Origin: Chloroflexota bacterium
GTDB taxonomy: Bacteria > Chloroflexota > Dehalococcoidia > SZUA-161 > SpSt-899
Direction of reading: 5' to 3'
NCBI GenBank assembly: GCA_018725455.1
Contig: QLUN01000072.1
Coordinates: 1 to 5,299 of the forward strand
Length of the DNA: 5,299 nucleotides
The first letter of the stretch is position 1, and each line of letters starts with the position of its first letter. The translations under genes were made by a program, and so were the position numbers. Shown here in pieces: positions 1-5,075 of this stretch. Under the pieces are notes generated by a model. The model made no database searches. It had not been told where the DNA came from and was given only the letters and a program-made list of their open reading frames with translations.

Positions 1-19
1 CCCTTTGATCAAAGTTAAG

Positions 20-93
20 TGGCGCATGGGGGATTCGAACCCCCGATCTCCGCCTTGAGAGGGCGGCGTCCTGAACCGCTAGACGAATGCGCC
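20..93 (-). tRNA. trnE: tRNA-Glu (anticodon CTC)
   Basis: Read on the minus strand, this folds as a full cloverleaf of 74 nt. It has a 7-bp acceptor stem (GGCGCAT with ATGCGCC), a D arm containing AGCGGTTC, and an anticodon stem CCGCC/GGCGG around the loop CTCTCAA. The T arm is GGGGG-TTCGAAT-CCCCC and the discriminator base is A. Anticodon CTC reads the glutamate codon GAG. No CCA is encoded after the discriminator, so it must be added by tRNA nucleotidyltransferase. It lies 3 nt downstream of the CCA of the tRNA-Gln gene, so both probably come from one transcript started at the promoter at 187-215. The terminator is expected beyond the left edge of the window. Confidence 0.96.
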
Positions 94-96
94 GTC

Positions 97-170
97 TGGC
101 TGGGGAACCAGGATTCGAACCTGGCCTTGTGGATCCAGAGTCCACCGTCCTACCGCTAGACGATTCCCCA
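97..170 (-). tRNA. trnQ: tRNA-Gln (anticodon CTG)
   Basis: This minus-strand cloverleaf has the acceptor stem TGGGGAA/TTCCCCA, discriminator G and an encoded CCA (positions 99-97). The anticodon stem GTGGA/TCCAC encloses the loop CTCTGGA, giving anticodon CTG, which reads the glutamine codon CAG. The T arm is CCAGG-TTCGAAT-CCTGG. The unusual U1-A72 end of the acceptor stem fits the tRNA-Gln family. Length is 71 nt without CCA. It is the first gene of a two-tRNA unit. Its 5' end is about 10 nt after the start site predicted from the promoter at 187-215, so the 5' leader removed by RNase P would be short. Confidence 0.96.
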
Positions 171-186
171 TTTCAATCCGACATTC

Positions 187-215
187 ATTATAACTTAGTT
201 GGTGAGTATTGGCAA
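187..215 (-). promoter_or_regulatory. sigma70-type promoter for the tRNA-Gln/tRNA-Glu unit
   Basis: On the minus strand a TTGCCA box (215-210, 5 of 6 to consensus) is separated by exactly 17 nt from a perfect TATAAT box (192-187). Transcription would start near 180, about 10 nt before the tRNA-Gln 5' end. The spacing, the box quality and the position just upstream of a stable RNA unit all agree. No experimental start site is known to me. Confidence 0.8.
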
Positions 216-252
216 GTTGTCAGAGACGCTTGGCCATCGCTCATCGCACTGC

Positions 253-281
253 TTGCAGTTCGCGGCAATTGGTGGTAGAAT
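253..281 (+). promoter_or_regulatory. predicted promoter of the dcd-rib operon (extended -10)
   Basis: TTGCAG (253-258) and TAGAAT (276-281) are 17 nt apart. TGG directly before the -10 box gives an extended -10 motif (TGn), which can compensate for the poor -35 box (3 of 6). The start site would be near 288, leaving a leader of about 29 nt before the dcd ATG. This is too short to hold an FMN riboswitch. It diverges from the tRNA promoter; the two -35 boxes are about 38 nt apart. Confidence 0.55.
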
Positions 282-316
282 GCGGGCAGGGCGAGTCGAT
301 TTCAGAAAGAGCAGAG

Positions 317-925
317 ATGATCCTCAGCGACCGAACCATAAGAGCGGAGATCGACCGGGGAAGACTGATCATCGATCCCCTCGACCCGAGCTGTATCCAG
401 CCCGCAAGCGTGGACGTTCGGCTCGACAAAAGATTGCTCATTTGCAGAACAAAGCGGTATCAACCCTATATCGATCTGAGGCAGGACCTGGATGACCTCA
501 ATGAACTGGTAGAGCTTGAGGGGGATGAGCCTTTCCTGCTGGAGGCCGGCGGATTCGTATTGGTGAGCACGCTTGAGTTAATCGGCCTTCCCGCCGATAT
601 TGTGGCCCGACTGGAAGGCAAGAGTTCCCTTGCCAGGGTAGGTCTCGTAGTACATTCCACCGCCGGCTACGTCGATCCTGGATGGCGGGGACATCTGACC
701 TTGCATGTTTCAAACCTGGCCAGATTTCCCGTCACTCTCTACTATGGCATGAAGATCGGGCAAATCTCTTTTCTGCGGCTTACCTCCCCTGCAGAAAACC
801 TCTATGGCTCGTCGAAACTAGGCAGCAAATACCAGGGACATAGGGGGCCCACTGCTAGCAAGTACCACCGCAATTTCGAGGGAGTAAACGTAGGGGTTCG
901 ATTCATCGAACCCTCTAAAGGGTAA
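317..925 (+). CDS. dcd: dCTP deaminase-family protein (Dcd or Dcd:Dut-like), catalytic Glu replaced by His
   Basis: The 202-residue product resembles the bifunctional dCTP deaminase/dUTPase type of Mycobacterium, whose trimers act in the cytoplasm to make dUMP for thymidylate synthesis. Visible motifs are MILSDRTI at the N terminus, QPASVDVRL (28-36), GKSSLARVGL (101-110), HSTAGYVDPGW (113-123), GMKIGQ (144-149) and the tail YGSSKLGSKYQGHRGPT (163-179). Asp120, of the DPGW motif, is kept. In this family TAG-x-DPGW is followed by TLE-x-SN, where the glutamate is the deamination base (E. coli Glu138). Here the segment reads LTLHVSN, with His130 (codon 704-706) in that place. The activity may therefore be dUTPase only; this is inference. 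The ATG at 317 gives the normal family N terminus, and an upstream in-frame ATG at 209 would add 36 unlike residues. The ribosome binding site is weak. The stop lies 6 bp before ribD. Confidence 0.9.
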   Translation: MILSDRTIRAEIDRGRLIIDPLDPSCIQPASVDVRLDKRLLICRTKRYQPYIDLRQDLDDLNELVELEGDEPFLLEAGGFVLVSTLELIGLPADIVARLEGKSSLARVGLVVHSTAGYVDPGWRGHLTLHVSNLARFPVTLYYGMKIGQISFLRLTSPAENLYGSSKLGSKYQGHRGPTASKYHRNFEGVNVGVRFIEPSKG

Positions 926-931
926 TCAAAG

Positions 932-2014
932 ATGACGACCGACTATATGCAACACGCCCTCTCCCTGGCAAAGAAAGCCCTGGGAAATGTCAGTCCTAAC
1001 CCGGCCGTGGGAGCGGTGGTGGTGAACAATGAAAGGATAGTTGGCGAAGGCTATACCCAGCCCCCAGGGTCCCCCCATGCCGAGATAGTCGCCCTCACGC
1101 AAGCTGGAGAAGCAGCGCGAGGGGCTGCAATGTATGTCACCCTCGAACCATGTTGCCACTATGGACGCACCCCGCCCTGCACCCAGGCCATCATCACGAG
1201 TAGCGTCGGGGAAGTCCACATGGCGATGCTGGATCCGAATCCTCTCGTCTCGGGCAAGGGGAGGCAACAACTGGAGGCTGGCCGGATCAAGACCTATCTC
1301 GGCGAACGGCGAGAGGAGGCGCGAGAGATCAACGAATCCTACACCAAATTCATCACCACGGGCGTCCCATTCGTCACCACCAAGTTCGCCATGAGCCTTG
1401 ATGGAAAGATAGCTACCAGGAGCTTCGACTCCCAATGGATCAGCAACGATTGGTCTAGGGAATGCGTTCATCACGCTCGCTGGATCACCGATGCCATTAT
1501 GGTCGGCCTCAACACGGTACTAAGGGACAATCCTCAGCTCACAGCAAGGACCACGGAAGGAGAGAGACATCCACTCAGAGTAATCGTTGATAGTCACGGC
1601 CAGACTCCCCCCGCGGCCAGGGCGCTTCAACCCCCGGGCAGAGCTTTGATAGCCACCACGACGGCGATAGAACTGATCCGGGCGAATCAATATGCCGAAA
1701 TCGGCGCAGAGGTATTAACGCTCCCACCCAGGGATGGACTGGTCGATCTCGACAAACTGCTTAAGGCACTCGGGAAAAGAGAGATCACCAGCGTGCTGGT
1801 AGAGGGTGGGAGCCTGCTCCTGGGCTCATTATTCGATCTTGGACTCGTGGATAAGGTTCTGGTTTTCATCGCCCCAATTATTGTCGGAGGCAGCGAGGCA
1901 TTAACCGCAGTGGGGGGCGAAGGTGTAGCCTCAATGGCGGAGGCGCTACGATTGAAACAGGTTAGGGTAGAGCGGCTGGGGGATGATATAATGGTTAGTG
2001 GATATACCAGGTGA
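932..2014 (+). CDS. ribD: bifunctional riboflavin deaminase/reductase RibD
   Basis: The 360-residue cytoplasmic enzyme catalyses two riboflavin steps. It deaminates the diaminopyrimidine phosphate, then reduces the ribosyl side chain with NADPH. The N-terminal deaminase domain (about 1-145) has the zinc and catalytic residues His49 and Glu51 (PHAE), Cys74 and Cys83 (LEPCCHYGRTPPC). These are the same positions as in Bacillus subtilis RibG. The C-terminal reductase domain (about 146-360) shows KFAMSLDGKIA (151-161), SQWIS (167-171), VGLNTVLRDNP (191-201) and LVEGG (289-293). Length is normal. ATG at 932 follows AAAGGG (917-922), a modest ribosome binding site overlapping the end of dcd. The 6-bp gap to dcd and 4-bp gap to ribE indicate one transcript and probably translational coupling. 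A second ATG at 947 is less likely as the start. Confidence 0.97.
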   Translation: MTTDYMQHALSLAKKALGNVSPNPAVGAVVVNNERIVGEGYTQPPGSPHAEIVALTQAGEAARGAAMYVTLEPCCHYGRTPPCTQAIITSSVGEVHMAMLDPNPLVSGKGRQQLEAGRIKTYLGERREEAREINESYTKFITTGVPFVTTKFAMSLDGKIATRSFDSQWISNDWSRECVHHARWITDAIMVGLNTVLRDNPQLTARTTEGERHPLRVIVDSHGQTPPAARALQPPGRALIATTTAIELIRANQYAEIGAEVLTLPPRDGLVDLDKLLKALGKREITSVLVEGGSLLLGSLFDLGLVDKVLVFIAPIIVGGSEALTAVGGEGVASMAEALRLKQVRVERLGDDIMVSGYTR

Positions 2015-2018
2015 TGCC

Positions 2019-2642
2019 ATGTTCACCGGAATCGTAGAGGAATTGGGTAGGATCAAGTCCATCGCCAGGGGTGAGCTTACTATCTCAGCTCAAAAGGCAA
2101 TGGAGGGCACCAGGCCGGGAGACAGTATTGCGGTAAACGGAGCTTGCCTGACGGTTATCGCACTTAGCGCGGGGGCTTTCTCCGTCGAGGTCATGCCGGA
2201 AACCCTGCGTCGCACCAATTTAGGGAACCTGCGCCCCGGTGAGGCGGTCAATCTGGAAAGGGCTCTGGCAGTGGGTAGTCGCCTCGGCGGGCATCTCGTC
2301 CAGGGCCATGTCGATGGCACAGGAAGGGTTCTTTCGCTGACGCCTGAGGGCGAGGCAGTTATAATGCGGGTCTCCGTGCCATCAGAGATAATGCACTATT
2401 TGGTGGAAAAGGGGTTCATCGCCGTGGACGGTGTCAGTCTCACCATTATCAAGCAAGATGCTACTTCTTTCAGCGTCTCACTGGTGACCTATACCCGGCG
2501 AAATACCACGCTGGGGGGCAAGCGGCCGGGCGATACGGTGAATCTGGAAATTGATATCATCGCCAAGTATGTGGAACGGTTGGCAAGCCGGGGCAGGTCG
2601 ACAATCACCCCCGAATTTCTGGCGGAGCACGGCTTCATGTAG
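2019..2642 (+). CDS. ribE: riboflavin synthase (alpha chain)
   Basis: The 207-residue protein performs the last step: dismutation of two 6,7-dimethyl-8-ribityllumazine molecules into riboflavin and the pyrimidinedione, which returns to RibH. Two lumazine-binding domains are seen, about 1-91 and 92-190. Key residues match E. coli positions by my alignment: Cys43 (E. coli Cys48), His97 (His102), Asp137, Ser140 and Thr142 (Asp143, Ser146, Thr148) and Asp179 (Asp185). The start is set by MFTGIVEE, the standard N terminus of the family. An in-frame ATG at 1998 would overlap ribD and add seven residues. The gap to ribD is 4 bp, with AGGTGA just upstream as a weak ribosome binding site. One divergence is noted: the second domain has VTYT (156-159) where family members usually have IPHT or IPET. 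Elsewhere this gene is also called ribC. Confidence 0.97.
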   Translation: MFTGIVEELGRIKSIARGELTISAQKAMEGTRPGDSIAVNGACLTVIALSAGAFSVEVMPETLRRTNLGNLRPGEAVNLERALAVGSRLGGHLVQGHVDGTGRVLSLTPEGEAVIMRVSVPSEIMHYLVEKGFIAVDGVSLTIIKQDATSFSVSLVTYTRRNTTLGGKRPGDTVNLEIDIIAKYVERLASRGRSTITPEFLAEHGFM

Positions 2643-2650
2643 CTGCGCTG

Positions 2651-2845
2651 ATGGTCAAGTACTCTGGATCGTCTCCGACCCAGAGCACCACTGTCGGGGT
2701 CAGGGACGACCTCGACTCCTTGATCCGTGGATTAAATGTTAAAAGCGAAGCTAATCAGATCATCTCCCAGTGGGTGAGCGTTTTGAGTCCGGACTCACGG
2801 ATTAAGGTCGACTACGGAGATATTGACTTCCCTGGCGCTGCATAA
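2651..2845 (+). CDS. possible small protein of 64 residues inside the rib operon (hypothetical)
   Basis: I do not recognise this product. It starts 8 bp after the ribE stop, runs in the operon direction and ends 31 bp before ribBA, so it fills almost the whole gap. About 64% of its third codon positions are G or C, close to what the neighbours show by eye. The first 15 residues are Ser/Thr rich. The remainder is mixed and acidic (VRDDLDSLIRGL, then SRIKVDYGDIDFPG), with no membrane segment, signal peptide or cysteine. There is no clear ribosome binding site, so translation would depend on coupling to ribE. It could instead be a non-coding spacer that happens to stay open, or a decayed gene remnant. 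It overlaps the hairpin at 2662-2685 and the palindrome at 2784-2797. Confidence 0.4.
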   Translation: MVKYSGSSPTQSTTVGVRDDLDSLIRGLNVKSEANQIISQWVSVLSPDSRIKVDYGDIDFPGAA

Positions 2846-2863
2846 TAAACTAAAGTTGAGTTT

Positions 2864-2868
2864 GGAGG
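2864..2868 (+). promoter_or_regulatory. strong ribosome binding site fixing the ribBA start
   Basis: GGAGG lies 8 nt before the ATG at 2877. It is by far the best Shine-Dalgarno sequence in the operon up to this point. It supports 2877 over the in-frame ATG at 2823, which would overlap the small ORF and add 18 residues unlike the family. It implies that ribBA is translated independently of ribE. Confidence 0.85.
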
Positions 2869-2876
2869 CCCGTGAT

Positions 2877-4079
2877 ATGGCACTAGCTACCATCCCGGAG
2901 GCAATCGAGAATCTAAGAGGTGGTAAGTTCCTCATCGTCGTTGATGATGAGGGGCGGGAGAACGAGGGAGACATTATTATCGCCGCGGAGAAAATCACCC
3001 CGGAGGCGATCAATTTTATGGCTAAACATGCCCGGGGGTTAATCTGCATGCCGATAAACGGGAAGAGGCTTGATGAGCTCAGGATACCGTTGATGGTTAG
3101 AGAGAACACCTCGCCATTTGATAGTGCCTTCACCGTATCCGTAGAGGCAAGGCACAAGGTGACCACCGGCATTTCAGCCCGCGATCGGGCGACCACGGTG
3201 AAAGTGCTTATCGACCCCACCACCCGACCCGATGATGTCGTGTGTCCCGGTCACATGTTTCCACTGCGCGCCAGAGAGGGTGGCGTTCTGGTGCGGGCGG
3301 GCCACACCGAGGCATCGGTAGACCTTGCCAGGCTGGCCGGCCTCTACCCCGCGGCGGTGATATGCGAAGTAATGAATGATGATGGCACCATGGCACGGCT
3401 GCCAGATCTGGAGAGATTGGCATCCGTGCATGGGTTCAAGATTGTGAGTGTAGCTCAACTGATTGCTTATCGGCGACGGCACGACAGGTTGGTACAACGA
3501 GTAGCCGAGGCCAAGCTACCTACGGCGTATGGTGAGTTTACTGCCATTGCTTATAGGAGCATTATCGATCCCGATGAACACGTTGCCCTGGTCAGAGGGG
3601 AAGTCGACGGAGATGAACCGATATTAGTCCGGGTGCATAGCGAGTGCATTACTGGTGATGTCTTTGGCAGTCTTCGTTGCGATTGCGGCGAGCAGATTCC
3701 CATGGCTATGAAGGCCATTGCGAGTGAGGGGAGAGGTGTTTTCCTCTATATGCGCCAGGAGGGTCGGGGCATCGGATTGCACAACAAGATTAAAGCCTAC
3801 GCCCTTCAGGATCACGGGATGGACACCGTGGAGGCTAACGAGGAGCTGGGCTTCCCCCCGGACCTTCGGGATTATGGCATCGGCGCTCAGATTCTGGTTG
3901 ACCTCGGGGTGCGCAACATGAGGCTGCTCACCAATAATCCCAAGAAGGTTGTCGGCCTGGACGGCTACGGTTTGCGGGTAGTTGAGACCGTGCCTATCAT
4001 GGCCCCGGCGACCCCGGAGAACGTGCGTTATCTGGAAACCAAGCGGGAGAAGCTGGGGCACCTGATCGATATCGGTTGA
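2877..4079 (+). CDS. ribBA: bifunctional DHBP synthase / GTP cyclohydrolase II
   Basis: The 400-residue fusion makes both starting compounds of riboflavin. The N-terminal RibB domain (about 1-200) turns ribulose 5-phosphate into 3,4-dihydroxy-2-butanone 4-phosphate. Its motifs are DDEGRENEGD (23-32), TGISARDRATT (97-107), PGHMFPLRAREGGV (124-137), GHTEASVDLARLAGLYP (142-158) and CEVMNDDGTMARLPDL (163-178). The C-terminal RibA domain (about 206-400) opens GTP. It has the zinc cysteines 257, 268 and 270 in HSECITGDVFGSLRCDCGEQ, then YMRQEGRGIGLHNKIKAY (291-308) and LTNNPKK (351-357). All expected catalytic residues appear present, so both activities are predicted. Length is typical. The strong GGAGG site decides the start. 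The stop TGA is part of a TGATGG that recurs on the far side of the inverted-repeat element downstream. Confidence 0.97.
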   Translation: MALATIPEAIENLRGGKFLIVVDDEGRENEGDIIIAAEKITPEAINFMAKHARGLICMPINGKRLDELRIPLMVRENTSPFDSAFTVSVEARHKVTTGISARDRATTVKVLIDPTTRPDDVVCPGHMFPLRAREGGVLVRAGHTEASVDLARLAGLYPAAVICEVMNDDGTMARLPDLERLASVHGFKIVSVAQLIAYRRRHDRLVQRVAEAKLPTAYGEFTAIAYRSIIDPDEHVALVRGEVDGDEPILVRVHSECITGDVFGSLRCDCGEQIPMAMKAIASEGRGVFLYMRQEGRGIGLHNKIKAYALQDHGMDTVEANEELGFPPDLRDYGIGAQILVDLGVRNMRLLTNNPKKVVGLDGYGLRVVETVPIMAPATPENVRYLETKREKLGHLIDIG

Positions 4080-4082
4080 TGG

Positions 4083-4203
4083 GAACTACTCAGGTTGTTA
4101 GGTTCAAGGTTCACAGTTGGTTGCCTTATCTTCATACTGGCCTATGTTCATCGTTTTCTAACCTTGAACCGTGAGCTATGGAACTGCGAACCTGAGTAGT
4201 TGC
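4083..4203. repeat. MITE-like inverted-repeat element between ribBA and ribH
   Basis: Perfect 13-bp terminal inverted repeats (AACTACTCAGGTT at 4084-4096 and its complement at 4189-4201) enclose about 92 bp. Nested inside is a second perfect pair of 11 bp (GGTTCAAGGTT at 4101-4111, complement at 4160-4170) and a 5-bp pair (4114-4118 with 4182-4186). The flanks share TGATGG (4077-4082 and 4204-4209), which could be a 6-bp target-site duplication. The left copy includes the ribBA stop codon. There is no ORF inside. A short non-autonomous element fits best, but a large RNA hairpin for termination or processing would look the same. A weak internal promoter (TTGCCT, 16 nt, TATGTT at 4121-4148) points towards ribH. 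Confidence 0.6.
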
Positions 4204-4214
4204 TGATGGTCAAT

Positions 4215-4250
4215 TAGTCGGCAGTCCGGGGGGTGGGGGACTGTCGACTA
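4215..4250. repeat. hairpin repeat, copy 1 (upstream of ribH)
   Basis: TAGTCGGCAGTCC (4215-4227) pairs with GGACTGTCGACTA (4238-4250) over 13 bp with one G-T wobble. The loop of 10 nt is G-rich (positions 4228-4237). A related hairpin follows ribH at 4744-4780 and a half copy lies at 5205-5217, so this is likely a dispersed intergenic palindromic repeat. It ends 17 bp before the ribH start codon. It could act as a processing or stability hairpin. There is no T run after it, so a standard intrinsic terminator is not supported. Confidence 0.6.
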
Positions 4251-4255
4251 TTAAA

Positions 4256-4262
4256 GAGGAGG
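4256..4262 (+). promoter_or_regulatory. strong ribosome binding site for the TTG start of ribH
   Basis: GAGGAGG lies 5 nt before TTG at 4268. It decides the start: no ATG is available at the family N terminus, and this position gives a product of the standard lumazine synthase length. Its strength probably offsets the weak TTG codon. Confidence 0.85.
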
Positions 4263-4267
4263 AAGTC

Positions 4268-4738
4268 TTGGGCAAACAATACAAAGGCATACTGTTAGGA
4301 GAGGGCTTAAGGTTTGGTCTCGTTGTTTCCCGATTCAATGAATTCATCACCTCTAAGCTCCTGGAAGGGGCCCAAGATGCCCTTTCCCGGCACGGCGTCA
4401 GGGAGGAGGACATCGAACTCGCCTGGACCCCGGGCTCCTTTGAGATCCCCCTCGTTGCCAAGAAGATGGCCGAGACGGGGAAGTACGACGCGGTTGTCTG
4501 TCTGGGCACGGTGATTCGCGGGGGAACACCACACTTCGATTACATCGCTGCCGAGGTGAGCAAAGGTATCGCCAGGGTAGGACTGGACGTAGGAATACCG
4601 CTGATCTTCGGGATCATCACCGCTGATACCCTGGAGCAGGCCATTGAGCGGGCGGGGACCAAGATGGGAAATGCGGGCTTCAATGCCGCCATGAATGCCA
4701 TCGAGATGGCAAACCTGCTCAAATCCCTCAGTCGGTAA
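4268..4738 (+). CDS. ribH: 6,7-dimethyl-8-ribityllumazine synthase
   Basis: The 156-residue protein condenses the pyrimidinedione from RibD (after dephosphorylation) with the butanone phosphate from RibBA, giving the lumazine substrate of RibE. Members form pentamers or 60-subunit shells. Motifs are FGLVVSRFNEFIT (16-28, with the aromatic Phe23), WTPGSFEIP (53-61, Glu59), GTVIRGGTPHFDYI (80-93, catalytic His89) and ITADTLEQAIERAGTK (117-132, phosphate-binding Arg128). The position usually held by Lys in GNKG is Ala136 (GNAG), a modest departure. The start codon is TTG. It is separated from ribBA by 188 bp with the MITE-like element and a hairpin, so it may be expressed partly on its own. A second hairpin copy begins only a few bases after the stop codon. 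Confidence 0.97.
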   Translation: MGKQYKGILLGEGLRFGLVVSRFNEFITSKLLEGAQDALSRHGVREEDIELAWTPGSFEIPLVAKKMAETGKYDAVVCLGTVIRGGTPHFDYIAAEVSKGIARVGLDVGIPLIFGIITADTLEQAIERAGTKMGNAGFNAAMNAIEMANLLKSLSR

Positions 4739-4743
4739 TCGGC

Positions 4744-4780
4744 AGTCAACAGTCCGGAGTGGGGCGAGGGACTATCGACT
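4744..4780. repeat. hairpin repeat, copy 2; possible two-way terminator between convergent genes
   Basis: AGTCAACAGTCC (4744-4755) pairs with GGACTATCGACT (4769-4780) at 10 of 12 positions around a 13-nt G-rich loop. It shares CGGCAGTC, AGTCCGG and the segment after the loop (GGACT-T-TCGACTATT, one differing base marked by the gap) with copy 1 upstream of ribH. It sits between the stops of ribH and the minus-strand gene, where a terminator for both is expected. Only ATTT follows on the plus strand, and AAATAG precedes it, so intrinsic termination is possible but weak. Confidence 0.5.
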
Positions 4781-4789
4781 ATTTGACCG

Positions 4790-5044
4790 CTACCCGGTGA
4801 CTTTGTAGACCTTATCGCCGCGCCTGACTCTGTCTGGCACCTTGATACCGATGGAATCCCCCGCTTTCCCTTCTTGCACATCTGCGTTATCAATCTGCAT
4901 GGACTCGACCACGAGCTCAAGATTGGTGGTGTGCCCCTCGATATGGAGCTTATCCCCTACCTTGATAGGCGCGGTGAGATCGATCCCGGCGACTACCGGC
5001 CTGGCAAAAAAGGTGCTAACCATGCCAACTTCCACTTCTGCCAT
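4790..5044 (-). CDS. translation elongation factor-like small protein (EF-Tu domain II-like)
   Basis: The 84-residue product matches the family annotated as translation elongation factor-like protein: a single beta-barrel domain like domain II of EF-Tu/IF2, without the GTPase domain. Recognisable parts are MAEVEVGMVSTFFARPVVAG (1-20), LTAPIKVGDKLHIEGHTT (23-40), VESMQIDNADVQEGKAGDS (46-64), IGIKVPDRVRRGDKVYKV (65-82). The length is that of the complete family, so it is not a fragment of EF-Tu. The start is set by a strong AAGGAGG (5059-5053) 8 nt before ATG. It is convergent with ribH and has its own promoter, so it is not part of the rib operon. Its cellular role is not known to me; binding to RNA or ribosomes is a guess from the fold. 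Confidence 0.88.
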   Translation of the reverse strand: MAEVEVGMVSTFFARPVVAGIDLTAPIKVGDKLHIEGHTTNLELVVESMQIDNADVQEGKAGDSIGIKVPDRVRRGDKVYKVTG

Positions 5045-5075
5045 CTCTGGTTCCTCCTTATAAGATTCGGCTCAT

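Noticed and set aside
3..14. Palindrome CTTTGATCAAAG after tRNA-Glu
   Set aside because: A 12-bp palindrome is expected about once in this length, and no T run is visible before the window edge, so a terminator cannot be claimed.
87..278. Plus-strand ORF of 63 codons over the tRNA-Gln gene
   Set aside because: It is the antisense of tRNA-Gln; the GEPGFEPG peptide is a familiar artefact of reading tRNA T arms.
209..316. Longer dcd starting at ATG 209
   Set aside because: It adds 36 residues unlike the family and would begin upstream of the predicted promoter. ATG at 317 gives the standard N terminus MILSD.
171..316. FMN riboswitch upstream of the operon
   Set aside because: No conserved RFN segments were seen by eye, and the predicted leader is only about 29 nt.
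926..1474. Minus-strand ORF of 182 codons
   Set aside because: It lies opposite ribD, whose motifs are complete, and has no family features or ribosome binding site evidence.
1998..2018. Earlier in-frame ribE start
   Set aside because: Riboflavin synthases begin MFTGI, which matches ATG 2019.
2823..2876. Earlier in-frame ribBA start
   Set aside because: The strong GGAGG at 2864-2868 and the family N terminus support ATG 2877.
3624..4061. Minus-strand ORF of 145 codons, and others opposite ribBA
   Set aside because: These are shadows of the GTP cyclohydrolase II domain without independent support.
2647..4213. 12-bp exact repeat GCTGATGGTCAA at 2647-2658 and 4202-4213
   Set aside because: About one such match is expected by chance in 5.3 kb, and the flanking sequences do not extend it.
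4228..4239. Possible G-quadruplex in the G-rich loop of hairpin copy 1
   Set aside because: Only two long G runs are present, and the hairpin explains the layout better.
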